Of a DNA stretch of 64,000 nt, positions 42,433 through 51,502 are shown piece by piece. The notes under the pieces were generated by a model. The model was not told the DNA's origin, searched no databases, and saw only the letters and a program-made list of their open reading frames with translations. The stretch lies in assembly GCF_013004065.1 (NCBI RefSeq), contig NZ_CP053084.1, positions 372,001 to 436,000 of the forward strand, written 5' to 3'. The position numbers were made by a program, and so were the translations under genes. How positions within the stretch are numbered: position 1 is the first letter of the stretch; every line of letters begins with the position of its first letter. The DNA is from Limnobacter sp. SAORIC-580 (GTDB taxonomy: Bacteria > Pseudomonadota > Gammaproteobacteria > Burkholderiales > Burkholderiaceae_B).

Positions 42433-43476
42433 TCAGGGTTTGCCGAGGTGATTTCGGCCTTTGATCCAGAAGATCAATCCAATTGAAATGATGCTGGAGA
42501 GGCCCATGAGACCCAGGCTGATCCAGAACCCATTCGGATTTTTCAAGAAAGGTATTTCTTCGAAGTTCATGCCAAAAATGCCGCTGATGAGCGTGAGTGG
42601 CATGAACAACGCTGTCAGCATGGTCAGCACGGTGACGATTTCATTGGTTTTGTGCGCTGTAGCGGAGAAGTGAAGCTGCACCGCAGTTTCCGTATTTGCA
42701 CCCAGGCGGCGGGTGAGGCTGACGACTCGCTCCAGGTGTTCAAGCGTGTCGCGTGCATTCACTTGGAGGGCGGCAGCCATGCGGCCTTCACGCTCTTGAT
42801 CGTCTTGCCAGTCGGTGAGCGCATCGCGCTGGTCTTGAGCAACTGATTCCAGTCGATTCATTTCATTGCGAGCGGCGAGCAAGGCATTCCAGTCTTGAAA
42901 GCGTTTGCGCGGATTGAGCAAATCACGTTGCCAGCGATCCAGTTGTTCGGAAATTTCGATCCGGGTTTCCATGAAGCGGTCCACCAAATTGCTGACCAAC
43001 TGGATCATGAGTTCGTCTGTGCCCGCTGGGGCACGTTTGAATTTCAGGAAAGTTTCGATTTCATCCATTGGTTTTTCAGGCGCACTTTCCACAAACTTGC
43101 GGGCCATGGCAAATGTGCGGCTGTCTTTGGGCCGAAACGTGACCAACAGTTTTGGAGTGATAACAAAAAACACTGGGCGTGTTTTGATGCTGAGCCGATT
43201 GTTTTCGTCAAACAGGGGTTTGCTGGACAATGACCGGATGATCAGAATGTTGTAGCCATCACCAATGTCGAAGTGACTGGGATGAAAGGTGTTGCCGAGG
43301 TCTTCCAGATGCAGTTCGTCCAACTTGAAGCCGAGCAGGGATTCAACCGCCGGCAGCCAGGACAACTCTTCATCGAGTTGTGTGTCGAGCCACAGAAACC
43401 CGGACTCGGGCAACTGGCTGGGCGCATCACTTAACTTCTTGATCTTGTCTTGAGTCAGATGCGTCCAGATTCCCAT
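42433..43476 (-). CDS. corA: CorA-family magnesium/cobalt transporter
   Basis: 347 aa. Long soluble N-terminal part with helical stretches, then two membrane helices at the C-terminus. The pore signature GMN sits in LISGIFGMNFEEIPF at the end of the first helix. Forms homopentameric inner-membrane channels for Mg2+, sometimes Co2+ or Zn2+. It lies 5 bp behind hemB on the minus strand; HemB appears to be the Mg-using type, a plausible though unproven link. Confidence 0.92.
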   Translation of the reverse strand: MGIWTHLTQDKIKKLSDAPSQLPESGFLWLDTQLDEELSWLPAVESLLGFKLDELHLEDLGNTFHPSHFDIGDGYNILIIRSLSSKPLFDENNRLSIKTRPVFFVITPKLLVTFRPKDSRTFAMARKFVESAPEKPMDEIETFLKFKRAPAGTDELMIQLVSNLVDRFMETRIEISEQLDRWQRDLLNPRKRFQDWNALLAARNEMNRLESVAQDQRDALTDWQDDQEREGRMAAALQVNARDTLEHLERVVSLTRRLGANTETAVQLHFSATAHKTNEIVTVLTMLTALFMPLTLISGIFGMNFEEIPFLKNPNGFWISLGLMGLSSIISIGLIFWIKGRNHLGKP

Positions 43477-43481
43477 GCGAA

Positions 43482-45136
<1,655 letters not shown>

Positions 45137-45150
45137 GCGCACATTTTAGA

Positions 45151-45179
45151 TGCAAGACAGCCGCTTGAGTGGTTATAAT
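45151..45179 (+). promoter_or_regulatory. Promoter of the cytochrome c4 gene
   Basis: A perfect TATAAT at 45174-45179 with a weak -35 (TGCAAG, 45151-45156, 17-bp spacer) between engB and the divergent cytochrome gene. It would leave an untranslated leader of about 125 nt. Confidence 0.5.
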
Positions 45180-45311
45180 CTAGGGTTTGTGAAAACTTTG
45201 CTGTAGTTGCGCGCCTTTGGTGGCCGCGCCCTTGTTTTTGATTGGGCTGGCTGGGCAGGGTTTTTTGGATAGCCGCACTATTTTTTGATGCACTTTTTGA
45301 TGGGTTTGACC

Positions 45312-45965
45312 ATGCTGAACAAGCTGACGACGCTTAAACTGAGTTCTCTGTTTGCCGCTTTGATGTTTTCAATGTCTGTGGCCCAAGCTGCCGGCCCCGT
45401 TGAAGTGTTCAAACCTGATTTGGCCAAAGGCAAGGAGATCATGCAGCAGTGTGTGGCTTGCCACGGCGCCGATGGCAATGCCTCAGCTCCTATTTATCCC
45501 AAGATCGCGGGTCAGCATGCCGAGTACCTGTACAAGCAACTGGTAAATTTCAAGCCTGGCAAAGATGGTGAAAAGCCGCTGCGAGACAATGCAATCATGG
45601 CAGGCTTCGCAGCTGCTTTGTCAGATGAAGACATGAAGAACGTGTCGGCTTACCTGCAAGCGCAAAAACAGACTTTGAGTTCAGCCAAGAACAAAGACAC
45701 CCTGGCCTTGGGTGAAAAGATTTATCGTGGTGGTATTGCCGACAAAAAAATTCCAGCTTGTGCCGGTTGCCACAGCCCGAATGGCGCTGGTATTCCAGCC
45801 CAGTATCCACGTTTGGGTGGTCAGCATGCCCAGTACACAGAGAGCCAGTTGATAGCCTTCCGTGATGGTGTGCGCAACAACAGCGAACAGATGACAGTAA
45901 TTGCAAACAAGATGTCGGACAAGGAAATGAAAGCAGTGTCCGATTACATCGCAGGTTTGCGTTGA
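45312..45965 (+). CDS. Dihaem cytochrome c4
   Basis: About 217 aa. Signal peptide roughly residues 1-26, ending AQA. Two class I cytochrome c domains with haem sites CVACH (47-51) and CAGCH (150-154); axial Met candidates follow in each half. Periplasmic or membrane-attached electron carrier, usually between the bc1 complex and a terminal oxidase. The start is uncertain: in-frame ATGs at 45288 and 45300 would lengthen the signal peptide, and none has a clear ribosome binding site. Followed by a strong terminator. Its haems would be attached by the resB-ccsB products just downstream. Confidence 0.93.
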   Translation: MLNKLTTLKLSSLFAALMFSMSVAQAAGPVEVFKPDLAKGKEIMQQCVACHGADGNASAPIYPKIAGQHAEYLYKQLVNFKPGKDGEKPLRDNAIMAGFAAALSDEDMKNVSAYLQAQKQTLSSAKNKDTLALGEKIYRGGIADKKIPACAGCHSPNGAGIPAQYPRLGGQHAQYTESQLIAFRDGVRNNSEQMTVIANKMSDKEMKAVSDYIAGLR

Positions 45966-45990
45966 ACATTTGACGCAATCGCCGGTCAAA

Positions 45991-46019
45991 AAGGGGCTAG
46001 AGGATAGCCCCTTTTTTTT
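45991..46019 (+). terminator. Terminator after cytochrome c4
   Basis: AAGGGGCTA - GAGGA - TAGCCCCTT, perfect 9-bp stem, then T6. 25 bp past the stop codon. Confidence 0.95.
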
Positions 46020-46079
46020 CGGCATGGGCAAAAGTCGGGAAAGTGAGAGAAGTACAAAGAGTCAATAGTGGGGAAGCGT

Positions 46080-48257
46080 GTGAGTAGTTCAGGGGACGTG
46101 GCAGACAATTTGAACCCACAAAGAATGGGCAAGCAGTCGTTTTGGGTCAGTTTGATGGAGTTGCTGGGCTCGATGCGTTTTGCAATCAGCCTGCTGACGC
46201 TGATTTGTATCGCCTCTGCAATTGGTACGGTGGTTGGTCAGGCTGATCCCTGGGTGAACTACGTGAACCAGTTTGGGCCTTTCTGGGCTTCGTTTTTCGA
46301 ACCCATGGGTTTGTTCCGAATTTACAATGCGCCCTGGTTTATCGCCGTGATGGCGTTTTTGGTGGTGTCCACTTCCTTGTGCGTTTACCGCAATACGCCC
46401 AAGATGATCAAGGAAATGCGGGTGTATCGCGAGAATATTCGCGAGAACAGTTTGAGGGCCTTTGCTCACCGTTGGGAGGGGCGATTCAAGGAGAAGCCCT
46501 CTGAATTGCCAGGCATCGTCACCGAGTGGCTGGAGCACAAAGGTTTCAAGGTGAAACAATCGGTGCGCGACAACGGCACCATGGTGGCCGCCAAAGCAGG
46601 CAGTGCAAACCGTTTTGGATACATCGCCGCGCATTTGTCGATTATTGTGATTTGCATTGGTGGCTTGCTGGACAGCGGTGTGCCTTTGCAGGTTGCCGTT
46701 TGGGCAACTGGCAAAACGCCTGTGACCGGGGCTGAAATTACGGCGGGCATTCCGGAAAAGGCGCGCCTTGCGGAATCGAACCCAAGTTACCGTGCCAATT
46801 TGCTATTGCCAGAGGGTGAAACCAGCCGTGTGGCGGTGTTGAATACCGATGATGGTTTGCTGGTGCAAGACCTGCCGTTTGAGCTGACCCTGAAAGAATT
46901 TCGAATTGATTTTTACAGCACGGGCATGCCCAAGTTGTTCGCCAGTGATGTGGAGGTTTTTGACCCGGACACCCAGGAGCGGTTTGAGGCCACCATTGAG
47001 GTGAACAAACCGCTGATTTACAAGGGTGTGACGGTGTATCAGTCGAGCTTTGACGATGGTGGCACCAAGGTTCAACTGAAAGGCATTCCGCTAACCGGCG
47101 AGCGTGACTATCGCTTCGACCTGGATGGTGTGGTGGGCGGTGGCCGAGACCTGAGCCAGTTGCAAGGCGATTTGAGCCGGGATTTGAAGGTGGAGTTCAC
47201 TGCTTTCAAATCAATCAATGTAGAGGCCTTGCCCGTGGACAACGCTGACCAGGTGAGCGTGGACGATTTGGCCTTGGGCAATGCCGATGCCTTGTCACCT
47301 TTCGAGACCAACCTGGCCAGCGTGTTGGGCCCCGGTGTCAAAGAGGACGCAAAGACCAAATTCACGAACATTGGCCCCAGCATTACCTACAAGTTGCGTG
47401 ACCAGGCGGGGCAAGCCCGTGAGTTTCACAATTACATGTTGCCCATTAACCTGGATGGCGGACGGTATTATTTGGCGGGTGTGCGTGAAACCCCCGCGGA
47501 TGGTTTTAAGTATCTGAGAATTCCAGTCGATGACAATGGCCAGCTGGAGGGCTTTATGCGCTTCCGCGCGGCCCTGCAAAATGATGAAATTCGAAGAACC
47601 GCGGCACAGCGTTTTGCGCAGCAGGCATTTGGCGACAGGCCCGATTCGGCCCAGTTGGTGGCCAGTGTGGCCGACAGTGCGCAGCGTGCCCTGGAGCGTT
47701 TTGCGGGCTTGAATAATTCGCTGTCAGGCTTGCCCGCCATTGCGCAGTTTATTGAAAGCACCGTGCCCGAGGGCGAACGCGAGAAAGCCAGTGACGTGAT
47801 TATTCGTTTGTTGCAAGGCGCCATGTGGGAGGTTTATCAACTTTCACGCACCACGGCCAACTTGCCTCCTGCAGTACCTGATGAAGTACATGGACGATTT
47901 GTGCAGGACGCACAAATTGCCCTGTCGGATTTGTCGCTGTATGGCGCGCCAGTGATGTTTCAGCTGGACCAGTTTGATGAGGTGAAGGCCAGTGTGTTTC
48001 AGTTGGCCAAAGCCCCGGGGCAATGGATTGTCTATCTGGGTTGTTTGTTTTTGTGCATCGGGGTATTTTCGATGTTCTACATCCGCGAGCGCAGGGCATT
48101 TTTCTGGGTAACCCAGGATGAAGAGGGTTCCAAAGTGATGATGGGTATGTCCACCACTCGAAAGACCATGGATTTTGAGAAAGAGTACGAGCAGTTTGTG
48201 AATGAATTGAACAGCAGGGCTGCGCCTAAAGCAGCCTCGGCAGGAGATGCGGTATGA
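46080..48257 (+). CDS. resB: Cytochrome c biogenesis protein ResB (Ccs1)
   Basis: About 725 aa. Three N-terminal membrane helices (first at LLGSMRFAISLLTLICIASA), a large periplasmic domain and a final helix (WIVYLGCLFLCIGVFSMFY). It works with the CcsB/CcsA-type protein to move haem and ligate it to apocytochromes (System II). The GTG at 46080 is chosen because GGGGA stands 5 bases before it; a GTG four codons upstream lacks a site. ATGA overlap with ccsB. Confidence 0.93.
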   Translation: MSSSGDVADNLNPQRMGKQSFWVSLMELLGSMRFAISLLTLICIASAIGTVVGQADPWVNYVNQFGPFWASFFEPMGLFRIYNAPWFIAVMAFLVVSTSLCVYRNTPKMIKEMRVYRENIRENSLRAFAHRWEGRFKEKPSELPGIVTEWLEHKGFKVKQSVRDNGTMVAAKAGSANRFGYIAAHLSIIVICIGGLLDSGVPLQVAVWATGKTPVTGAEITAGIPEKARLAESNPSYRANLLLPEGETSRVAVLNTDDGLLVQDLPFELTLKEFRIDFYSTGMPKLFASDVEVFDPDTQERFEATIEVNKPLIYKGVTVYQSSFDDGGTKVQLKGIPLTGERDYRFDLDGVVGGGRDLSQLQGDLSRDLKVEFTAFKSINVEALPVDNADQVSVDDLALGNADALSPFETNLASVLGPGVKEDAKTKFTNIGPSITYKLRDQAGQAREFHNYMLPINLDGGRYYLAGVRETPADGFKYLRIPVDDNGQLEGFMRFRAALQNDEIRRTAAQRFAQQAFGDRPDSAQLVASVADSAQRALERFAGLNNSLSGLPAIAQFIESTVPEGEREKASDVIIRLLQGAMWEVYQLSRTTANLPPAVPDEVHGRFVQDAQIALSDLSLYGAPVMFQLDQFDEVKASVFQLAKAPGQWIVYLGCLFLCIGVFSMFYIRERRAFFWVTQDEEGSKVMMGMSTTRKTMDFEKEYEQFVNELNSRAAPKAASAGDAV

Positions 48258-49594
48258 GTTCGACCTGGATCAATCAAAGCCCCACGGGCGATAAGCCAGG
48301 CTTGCCCACGAAAAAGGCGGGTTGGTTTTCAAAATCATTTCATTGGAGTGACTTTGCGTTTGCCGCATTGTTGGTGGCTGCGGCGGGTTATGCCTCGCAG
48401 CAATACCACAGTTTCATGGACATTTACGAGATCACTATTTTGTGGAGTTGTGTGCCTGTGACGGCTTACATGGCTTACCGCTGGGGATCACTGAAATGGT
48501 TGATTTTGACTGTCGCGGGTTTGAGCTTGCTGGCAATTTCAAGTTATGGCGGTGATTTGGCGGCCGCAGAGCAGAAGTTTTTCCTGAAGTACCTGCTTTC
48601 AAGTCAATCCGCCATCTTGTGGATGGGCGTGATGTTTGTGGTAGCCACTGTGTCCTACTGGATTGGTTTGGTTGGCCGTTCTCCCACAGCGGGTTTTGTG
48701 GGCACCGCGTTGACCTGGGGTGCTGTTGTGATGGGCTTTGCCGGCATGTTCATTCGCTGGTACGAAAGCTACCTGATAGGGCCGGATGTAGGCCACATTC
48801 CGGTTTCCAATTTGTACGAAGTTTTTGTGCTGTTTGCCCTGATTACGGCGATCTACTACCTGTTTTACGAGCAGGTGTATAAAACCCGCCAGCTGGGTGC
48901 CTTTGTGATGTTGGTGGTGGTGGCCGCAGTGGGCTTTCTTGCCTGGTACGGCGTGGAGCGCCAGGCTTATGCCATTCAGCCATTGGTGCCCGCCCTGCAA
49001 AGCTGGTGGATGAAAATTCACGTACCCGCCAACTTCATTGGTTACGGTACTTTCTCGATTGCAGCGATGGTGGCGTTTGCTTACCTGTTGAAGGTGTATG
49101 CCCATGCGCCCAGTATCAAGGCATTGATTCCCACCGGTATTTTGGGTGTGTTGATGTTCCTGGAGCCCATGGTGTTCCGTACCGAAGGAATTTCAATTTA
49201 CTGGGCCTTGTACCTGGGCATTGGTTGTGCCGTGGTGGGTGCAATTTTGCTGGCGCGCAAGCGCATTGCAGATGCCTTGCCCCCGCTGGAAGTACTGGAC
49301 GACGTGATGTACAAGTCGATCGCCGTGGGTTTTGCATTTTTCACAGTGGCCACCATTTTGGGCGCTTTGTGGGCCGCAGAGGCCTGGGGCGCATACTGGC
49401 AATGGGACCCGAAGGAAACCTGGGCGCTGGTGGTGTGGTTGAACTATGCTGCCTGGCTACACATGCGTTTGGTGAAAGGCCTGCGTGGCGTGGTTGCATC
49501 CTATTGGGCTTTGGTGGGCTTGCTGGTCACCGGTTTTGCTTTCCTGGGCGTGAACATGTTCTTGTCTGGTTTGCATTCTTACGGCGAGTTGTAA
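48254..49594 (+). CDS. ccsB: Cytochrome c biogenesis protein CcsB (CcsA/ResC type, WWD domain)
   Basis: 446 aa, multi-pass inner-membrane protein. The tryptophan-rich haem-binding WWD segment is clear: AWGAYWQWDPKETWALVVWL, preceded by the conserved periplasmic His in MKIHVPANFIGYG and followed by NYAAWLHMRL. Together with ResB it forms the System II haem lyase. An N-terminal tail of about 25 polar residues precedes TM1. Naming varies (CcsA, CcsB, ResC). A bidirectional terminator follows. Confidence 0.95.
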   Translation: MSSTWINQSPTGDKPGLPTKKAGWFSKSFHWSDFAFAALLVAAAGYASQQYHSFMDIYEITILWSCVPVTAYMAYRWGSLKWLILTVAGLSLLAISSYGGDLAAAEQKFFLKYLLSSQSAILWMGVMFVVATVSYWIGLVGRSPTAGFVGTALTWGAVVMGFAGMFIRWYESYLIGPDVGHIPVSNLYEVFVLFALITAIYYLFYEQVYKTRQLGAFVMLVVVAAVGFLAWYGVERQAYAIQPLVPALQSWWMKIHVPANFIGYGTFSIAAMVAFAYLLKVYAHAPSIKALIPTGILGVLMFLEPMVFRTEGISIYWALYLGIGCAVVGAILLARKRIADALPPLEVLDDVMYKSIAVGFAFFTVATILGALWAAEAWGAYWQWDPKETWALVVWLNYAAWLHMRLVKGLRGVVASYWALVGLLVTGFAFLGVNMFLSGLHSYGEL

Positions 49595-49623
49595 TCAGGT
49601 AAGCGATTAGCGCGCTGAGTAAT

Positions 49624-49660
49624 AAAAAAAGCCCCGGTTCGCTTGAATCGGGGCTTTTTT
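49624..49660. terminator. Bidirectional terminator between ccsB and lysA
   Basis: A7 - GCCCCGGTTC - GCTT - GAATCGGGGC - T6. A 10-bp stem (one G-T pair) with an A-run on one side and a T-run on the other, placed between the two convergent genes. Confidence 0.95.
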
Positions 49661-49679
49661 CTTTCATACCTGGATGTGA

Positions 49680-50987
49680 TTAAACATCGAGTTCCGGGCG
49701 AAGCTGGTCTTCGATGGTTTCGCGCCGACGAATCAAAGTGACTTTGCCGTTTTCCAAAAGCACTTCCGCTGCACGGCCGCGGCTGTTGTAGTTCGATGCC
49801 ATGGTTTGGCCGTAGGCACCCGCTGACAAAATGGCGAGGTAGTCGCCCTGTTCAATGGCCAGAGTGCGGTTTTTTGCCAGCCAGTCGCCCGATTCACACA
49901 CCGGGCCCACCACATCGTATTCTTGTGCCGTGGCATGAGGGTTGTTTTGTACCGCCACCACACCATGGAACGCTTTGTACATTGCCGGGCGCATCAGGTC
50001 GTTCATGGCGGCGTCCACGATCGCGAAGTGTTTGCCTTCATTTTCTTTCAGGAATTCAACCTGGGTTAGCAAAACCCCCGCGTTGCCTACGATGGAGCGT
50101 CCGGGCTCGAATGACAAGGTGGGCATGCCGCGACCCTTGGCTTGGGCCCAGCTTTGAACTTTGCCGATTAACTTGGGTAGTACTTCAGCCGGTGTGGGTG
50201 GTGTTTCGTCCAGATAACGAATGCCGATGCCGCCGCCCAGGTCGAGGTGGTTGATTTCAATGCCGTCGGCTGCCAATTGGTCAAGCAATGCCAATACCCG
50301 GTCAAGCGCATCGAAATAGGGGCTTGCATCCGTGAGTTGAGAGCCAATGTGGCAATCGATGCCATGCACATTCAGCCACGGGTGTGAATTGGCAAATTGA
50401 TAAACCCGTTTGGCCGCGTTCATCGACACGCCAAATTTGTTTTCTTTCAGGCCCGTGGAAATATAGGGGTGGGTTTTTGCATCGACATCGGGATTGACAC
50501 GCAGCGACACATTGGCTTTCCGTTGCAATTTCTCGGCAACCAGGGCCACGCGCTCCATTTCGGCTTCAGATTCCACATTGAAGCAGCCCACGCCTTGACC
50601 CAGTGCGTATTCAATTTCCTGCATGGATTTGCCCACGCCTGCGAACACTGCCTTTTCAGGAGCACCACCTGCTGCGATGACACGTGCCAGTTCACCGGCA
50701 GACACAATGTCGAACCCTGCACCCTCTTGGGCCAGCAATTTCAGAATATGAATGTTGGAGTTGGCTTTGACCGCGTAGCAGATGGTGACGTGGGCCAGAC
50801 CCTGACAGGCGCTGGCGTATGCACGATAAGCCGCTTTGATGGAAGAGGCGGAATACACATACAAGGGTGTTCCGAATTCCTGCGCCAAACCGGAAAGCTC
50901 GGTGCTCTCGAATTGAAGTTCTCCACTGGCTGTGTCGAACTGCAAGTGGGGGTTTAGATCGCTGGGATTCACTGAGTTGTTTTGCAC
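49680..50987 (-). CDS. lysA: Diaminopimelate decarboxylase
   Basis: 435 aa PLP enzyme, last step of lysine synthesis. PLP lysine in ICYAVKANSN, then HIGSQL, the glycine-rich LDLGGGIGIRY, and the substrate-site C-E-S-G-D in the C-terminal barrel. GTG start at 50987 by family length; no good ribosome binding site. 26 bp behind lptM, a common proteobacterial pairing. Confidence 0.97.
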   Translation of the reverse strand: MQNNSVNPSDLNPHLQFDTASGELQFESTELSGLAQEFGTPLYVYSASSIKAAYRAYASACQGLAHVTICYAVKANSNIHILKLLAQEGAGFDIVSAGELARVIAAGGAPEKAVFAGVGKSMQEIEYALGQGVGCFNVESEAEMERVALVAEKLQRKANVSLRVNPDVDAKTHPYISTGLKENKFGVSMNAAKRVYQFANSHPWLNVHGIDCHIGSQLTDASPYFDALDRVLALLDQLAADGIEINHLDLGGGIGIRYLDETPPTPAEVLPKLIGKVQSWAQAKGRGMPTLSFEPGRSIVGNAGVLLTQVEFLKENEGKHFAIVDAAMNDLMRPAMYKAFHGVVAVQNNPHATAQEYDVVGPVCESGDWLAKNRTLAIEQGDYLAILSAGAYGQTMASNYNSRGRAAEVLLENGKVTLIRRRETIEDQLRPELDV

Positions 50988-51013
50988 GGTAAAATTGCTC
51001 GAAAATTGTAGGT

Positions 51014-51172
51014 TTAGCGGTTTTGCTGTTGTTCAGGTTTGTCGTAGCCAGCGGGCTTGGGCAGAGGGGCAGGCGGCTCGGGCAAATAAAGTGGTCCGCG
51101 TTGGCCGCAAGCATTCAGGCCCAGTGCAAACAGGGTGACAATGGCCAATGTTCTTAGAGGTGATTTTTTCAT
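51014..51172 (-). CDS. lptM: LPS translocon-stabilising lipoprotein LptM (YifL-like)
   Basis: 52 aa. Lipoprotein signal ending in the lipobox L-N-A-C, followed by GQRGPLYLPEPP, the constant motif of this small family, then a proline-rich tail. In E. coli LptM promotes assembly of the LptDE outer-membrane complex. The start ATG at 51172 is required to give a proper signal peptide (KKSPLRTLAIVTLFALGLNA). This ATG shares a CATG with the divergent cyaY ATG. Confidence 0.92.
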   Translation of the reverse strand: MKKSPLRTLAIVTLFALGLNACGQRGPLYLPEPPAPLPKPAGYDKPEQQQNR

Positions 51173-51497
51173 GACAGACACAGAATTCCAGGCGGTGGTG
51201 GATGCCACCTTGGTTCAAGTAGAAGAGTATATTGAATCCTTGGTCGATACGCTGGACCTTGATGCAGATTCAATGCGCTCGGGCAATGTATTAACCCTTG
51301 ATTTTGAAGACAAAGGCAAGATGATTTTAAACAGCCAGGTGGCCAATCACGAGTTGTGGCTGGCTGCAAAATCGGGTGGTTTTCATTATCAGTATGCCAA
51401 TGGCGAATGGCTGGACACCCGCAGCAAAACGCCCTTCAAAACTCACTTTGTTGAACTGCTGAGTGGCCAATTGGGGCAAAACTGCCCCAATTTCTAA
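51171..51497 (+). CDS. cyaY: Frataxin-like iron donor CyaY
   Basis: 108 aa. Acidic first helix (EEYIESLVDTLDLDAD), then the beta sheet with LTLDFEDKGKMILNSQ and the frataxin core W-L-A-A-K-S-G-G-F-H-Y. Binds iron and modulates IscS-dependent Fe-S cluster assembly. The ATG at 51171 has AGAGGTGA 7 bases upstream, inside the lptM coding region. It ends 5 bp from the convergent PBP1A gene, with a perfect hairpin in its last codons. Confidence 0.95.
   Translation: MTDTEFQAVVDATLVQVEEYIESLVDTLDLDADSMRSGNVLTLDFEDKGKMILNSQVANHELWLAAKSGGFHYQYANGEWLDTRSKTPFKTHFVELLSGQLGQNCPNF
51469..51492. other. Perfect 10-bp hairpin inside the end of cyaY
   Basis: AATTGGGGCA - AAAC - TGCCCCAATT, encoding the last residues of CyaY (L-G-Q-N-C-P-N-F). 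It ends five bases before the cyaY stop is complete. No long T-run on either strand. With cyaY and PBP1A only 5 bp apart there is no other place for a terminator. Confidence 0.65.
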
Positions 51498-51502
51498 GCG
51501 TT

